Origin: Cerrena zonata
Lineage: Eukaryota > Basidiomycota > Agaricomycetes > Polyporales > Cerrenaceae
Assembly (NCBI GenBank): GCA_038087015.1
Contig: JASBNA010000027.1
Span: forward strand, 1 to 64,000
DNA length: 64,000 bases
Reading direction: 5' to 3'
Shown: positions 61,985 to 64,000 of the stretch, piece after piece
Layout of the letters: the number at the start of each line of letters is the position of its first letter
Position numbering within the stretch: position 1 is the stretch's first letter
The notes under the pieces: model-generated
Databases searched by the model: none
What the model was told of the DNA's origin: nothing
Seen by the model: only the letters and a program-made list of their open reading frames with translations
Position numbers and translations under genes: made by a program

Positions 61985-63134
61985 ATGGGCTCATATATAC
62001 CACCAGAATACTTACAGTACTTTGAGTATTTACCGGACTTGCAAAAATGTGCTAATGTTTTCATAACGTTTACCCCGATGTTCAGTTATGGAACAACTTG
62101 CTATGGAATATATAAAAAAAAGACATCTTTGGGATTTTCAATTGATATATGTGCTACCATGCTAATGGCATCGATATTAAGAATATGCTATTATACCATC
62201 TCCCCGTTTGAAATATCGCTACTTAGGCAATCGATCGTAATGATATTTATCCAATGTATACTATTAAAGATCTCTTTAAATTATAGACCAGTAAATTATA
62301 ATCCAGAATTACTAACTCCTTTACCGATATTCAAAAATGAATTGAACAGTTACTTGCCGAGAAGATTATCCCAAACGAGTAATATCACTCAGCATGATAT
62401 TTACCAAGAAGACCTGATGGTACTTGATTTTGGCAAATTTGTTAAAAGCTATACTGTTATTGTATTCAGCCATTGCTTGAAATTTTTCGATGTTTATTAT
62501 AAAAGACCAGGGTTATTCTGGCAATGGGTGGAAGAGAAAAACTACTGGGTTTTCTTAGTTAAGTTTCTGTTGGTTTTCATTACCCTAACTTTCATTTTCA
62601 TTAATAACGAATATTATGGCTCTTTCATTGGTATACTAGGATTGTTCATTGAAAGTTTATTACCATTACCACAAATATTATTATTAAATCGATTGAAAGT
62701 CAATTAAAAATTTTAAAATCTTGTTATTATTAAGCTGGTTAGGTGGGGATTTAACAAAATTAAGCTACTTATTATTTGGTACTAATAATATATCAATAAT
62801 TTTCATTATTGCCGCTTTATTTCAAATGAGTCTTGATATTATAATTGCATTTCAATATTTCCATTTTAAAAATTTGGACTTCGATAACTTGAATTTATCA
62901 TTACCAAATTATAAAACTCCAAAAAATACCGCCAATGAATACGAATTAGACTCGATTCCTTTCACTCCAAATTCAAGCTTATCAACGCCTTCTTCTTCTT
63001 CAAATTCTCAAAATTACTTTCCTTCAATCGAAAGTAATTCAAAATTCCCTCCAGTAACCGGAAGACAAAGATCAGATTCTCAACCAAGAGCAAGATCCCA
63101 ATCCCACTCTAGCCGTAGTATTTCCCGACTGTAA
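61985..63134 (+). CDS. ANY1: PQ-loop protein Any1/Cfs1, one frameshift
   Basis: A Golgi/endosome membrane protein whose loss bypasses flippase defects; Any1 acts against or alongside Neo1 and Drs2. Two PQ-loop repeats are visible: FSYGTTCYGIYKKKTSLGFS near residues 35-54, and LPLPQILLLNRLKS near 230, separated by hydrophobic helices. The frame breaks near 62699: removing one base restores LKSIKNFKILLLLSWLGGDLTK and a Ser/Arg-rich tail, for about 382 residues. The start is the ATG at 61985. The motif order agrees with S. cerevisiae YMR010W. Confidence 0.85.
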
Positions 63135-63313
63135 TAGATTATAGATTATAGATTCTACAATAAAAATATATAATAATTCATTCCAATCATAAGGTATTAA
63201 ACTATTTATAAAAGATATTGATATATATATATGTATAAGAGAAAGAAAGTAAAAAATTAACCGAAATAAACAACCCACCCAAAAAAAAAAATAAAATAAA
63301 AAACTAATCATCA

Positions 63314-64000
63314 TTAAATTGAAACATATTCAACATTCTTCTTTGCTTCATTAATCAAATCCAATGCATCCTTACCTCCTAAACCATGTTTGACTTTGAT
63401 ATGTCTGGATAATGCATCACCTCTTGAAAAAGTCTTTTGCTTCCCATTACCATCTCCACCATTTAGTCTACCCTCACAGATAACACAACGGAATATCTTC
63501 TTCTTCAGGGCATGAATGGTTTCTTGGTGTCTTATTAAATCGTAAGGACGACTAAATTGTTTATTACATGGTTTACCGGTTGATGGATTGATTTTGTCAC
63601 ATTGATGATTTGGATTATTGGCAGAAATCTCTGCAGCAGTCTTCATAGGGGTATCATCAACCATCATTTGATCATCATCATCCTCTTCTTCGTGTTTATG
63701 ATCATTTATATTCAAATTAGTTAAAGGAGGTGGGGATAATATTTCTTTTGGATTACCATCAACAACCTCTTCTTTATTAACCCCAAAATCATCAATAAAC
63801 CCACCATTCATCAAATTATCCTTGATGTACATATCCCAAGGTTTGATTTCTGGCTCTTGTTGAGGAGGTTGTTGAGGAGGTTGTTGAGTTTGATATTGTT
63901 GATCATCTTGAGGTAAATATTCATATTGACTATTCATGATGAAATCATCAAATTCATTATCATCATTAAAGAAATCATCTTCATCATCATCATCATCACT
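63314..64000 (-). CDS. RPN4: Proteasome-gene activator Rpn4, 3' part (runs off right edge)
   Basis: Rpn4 activates proteasome genes through PACE elements and is itself short-lived. The C-terminal DNA-binding region is complete: a first C2H2-type finger (HQCDKINPSTGKPCNKQFS to H-x-x-x-x-H, about 63510-63605) and a second, irregular one (FRCVICEGRLNGG to FSRGDALSRHIKVKH). An ATG lies at 63937, but the frame stays open and acidic (DDDDDEDDFFNDDNEFDDF) to the window end, so the true start is outside. Rpn4 is around 500 residues, so roughly the C-terminal half is here. Confidence 0.9.
   Translation of the reverse strand, partial: SDDDDDEDDFFNDDNEFDDFIMNSQYEYLPQDDQQYQTQQPPQQPPQQEPEIKPWDMYIKDNLMNGGFIDDFGVNKEEVVDGNPKEILSPPPLTNLNINDHKHEEEDDDDQMMVDDTPMKTAAEISANNPNHQCDKINPSTGKPCNKQFSRPYDLIRHQETIHALKKKIFRCVICEGRLNGGDGNGKQKTFSRGDALSRHIKVKHGLGGKDALDLINEAKKNVEYVSI

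Overview
The window is nuclear DNA from a budding yeast, most likely of the CTG-Ser1 clade (Debaryomycetaceae and relatives). It is AT-rich and gene-dense. It has few introns, and those present carry the hemiascomycete signals GTATGT and TACTAAC. Nearly every gene has a clear yeast orthologue. CTG codons are scarce and fall mostly in hydrophilic positions; in SYG1 one sits where I recall fungal relatives having Ser. I see no tRNA, rRNA, transposon, virus remnant or CRISPR array.

Layout, left to right: a Ted1/Cdc1-type metallophosphoesterase (-), a degenerate acyl-CoA-synthetase-like gene (+), PCL5 (-), PAN3 (-), a short-chain dehydrogenase (+), URA6 (+), ESS1 (+), APE2 (+), a GNAT-like gene (-), a Ser/Lys-rich unknown (-), the three-exon ATP1 (-), a mitochondrial repeat protein (+), NEO1 (-), an alpha/beta-hydrolase/phosphatase fusion (+), SYG1 (+), an aldo-keto reductase (-), ARO9 (-), two candidate small membrane proteins, LYS21 (-), an ER/K-rich coiled-coil gene (-), INH1 (-), RSM18 (-), SIT4 (+), a secreted unknown (-), NOP4 (-), CHL4 (+), VPS16 (-), ELC1 (+), RMD5 (+), TRM44 (+), the two-exon PHO85 (+), a putative F-box gene (-), ICL1 (-), ANY1 (+) and the 3' part of RPN4 (-), which runs off the right edge.

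Several functional partners share this window, mostly unlinked: the kinase Pho85 with the cyclin Pcl5 (the pair that destabilises Gcn4; the PCL5 promoter carries a consensus Gcn4 site), the flippase Neo1 with its genetic antagonist Any1, and ATP synthase alpha with its inhibitor Inh1. ARO9 and LYS21 are amino-acid metabolism genes; ICL1 has a carbon-source-response-like element upstream.

Eleven otherwise well conserved genes are each interrupted by one or two single-base frameshifts (12 sites, mostly one extra base, often in a short homopolymer). Several of these genes are essential or core in yeast, and repairing one base restores the family length almost exactly (ATP1 545 aa, ELC1 100 aa). 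I therefore read most of them as assembly indels rather than pseudogenes and annotate the full genes. I found no new multi-gene system. The most interesting items are the hydrolase-phosphatase fusion, the secreted unknown, the ER/K helix protein, three small membrane ORFs, and the repeat-rich, palindrome-bearing ICL1/ANY1 intergenic region.
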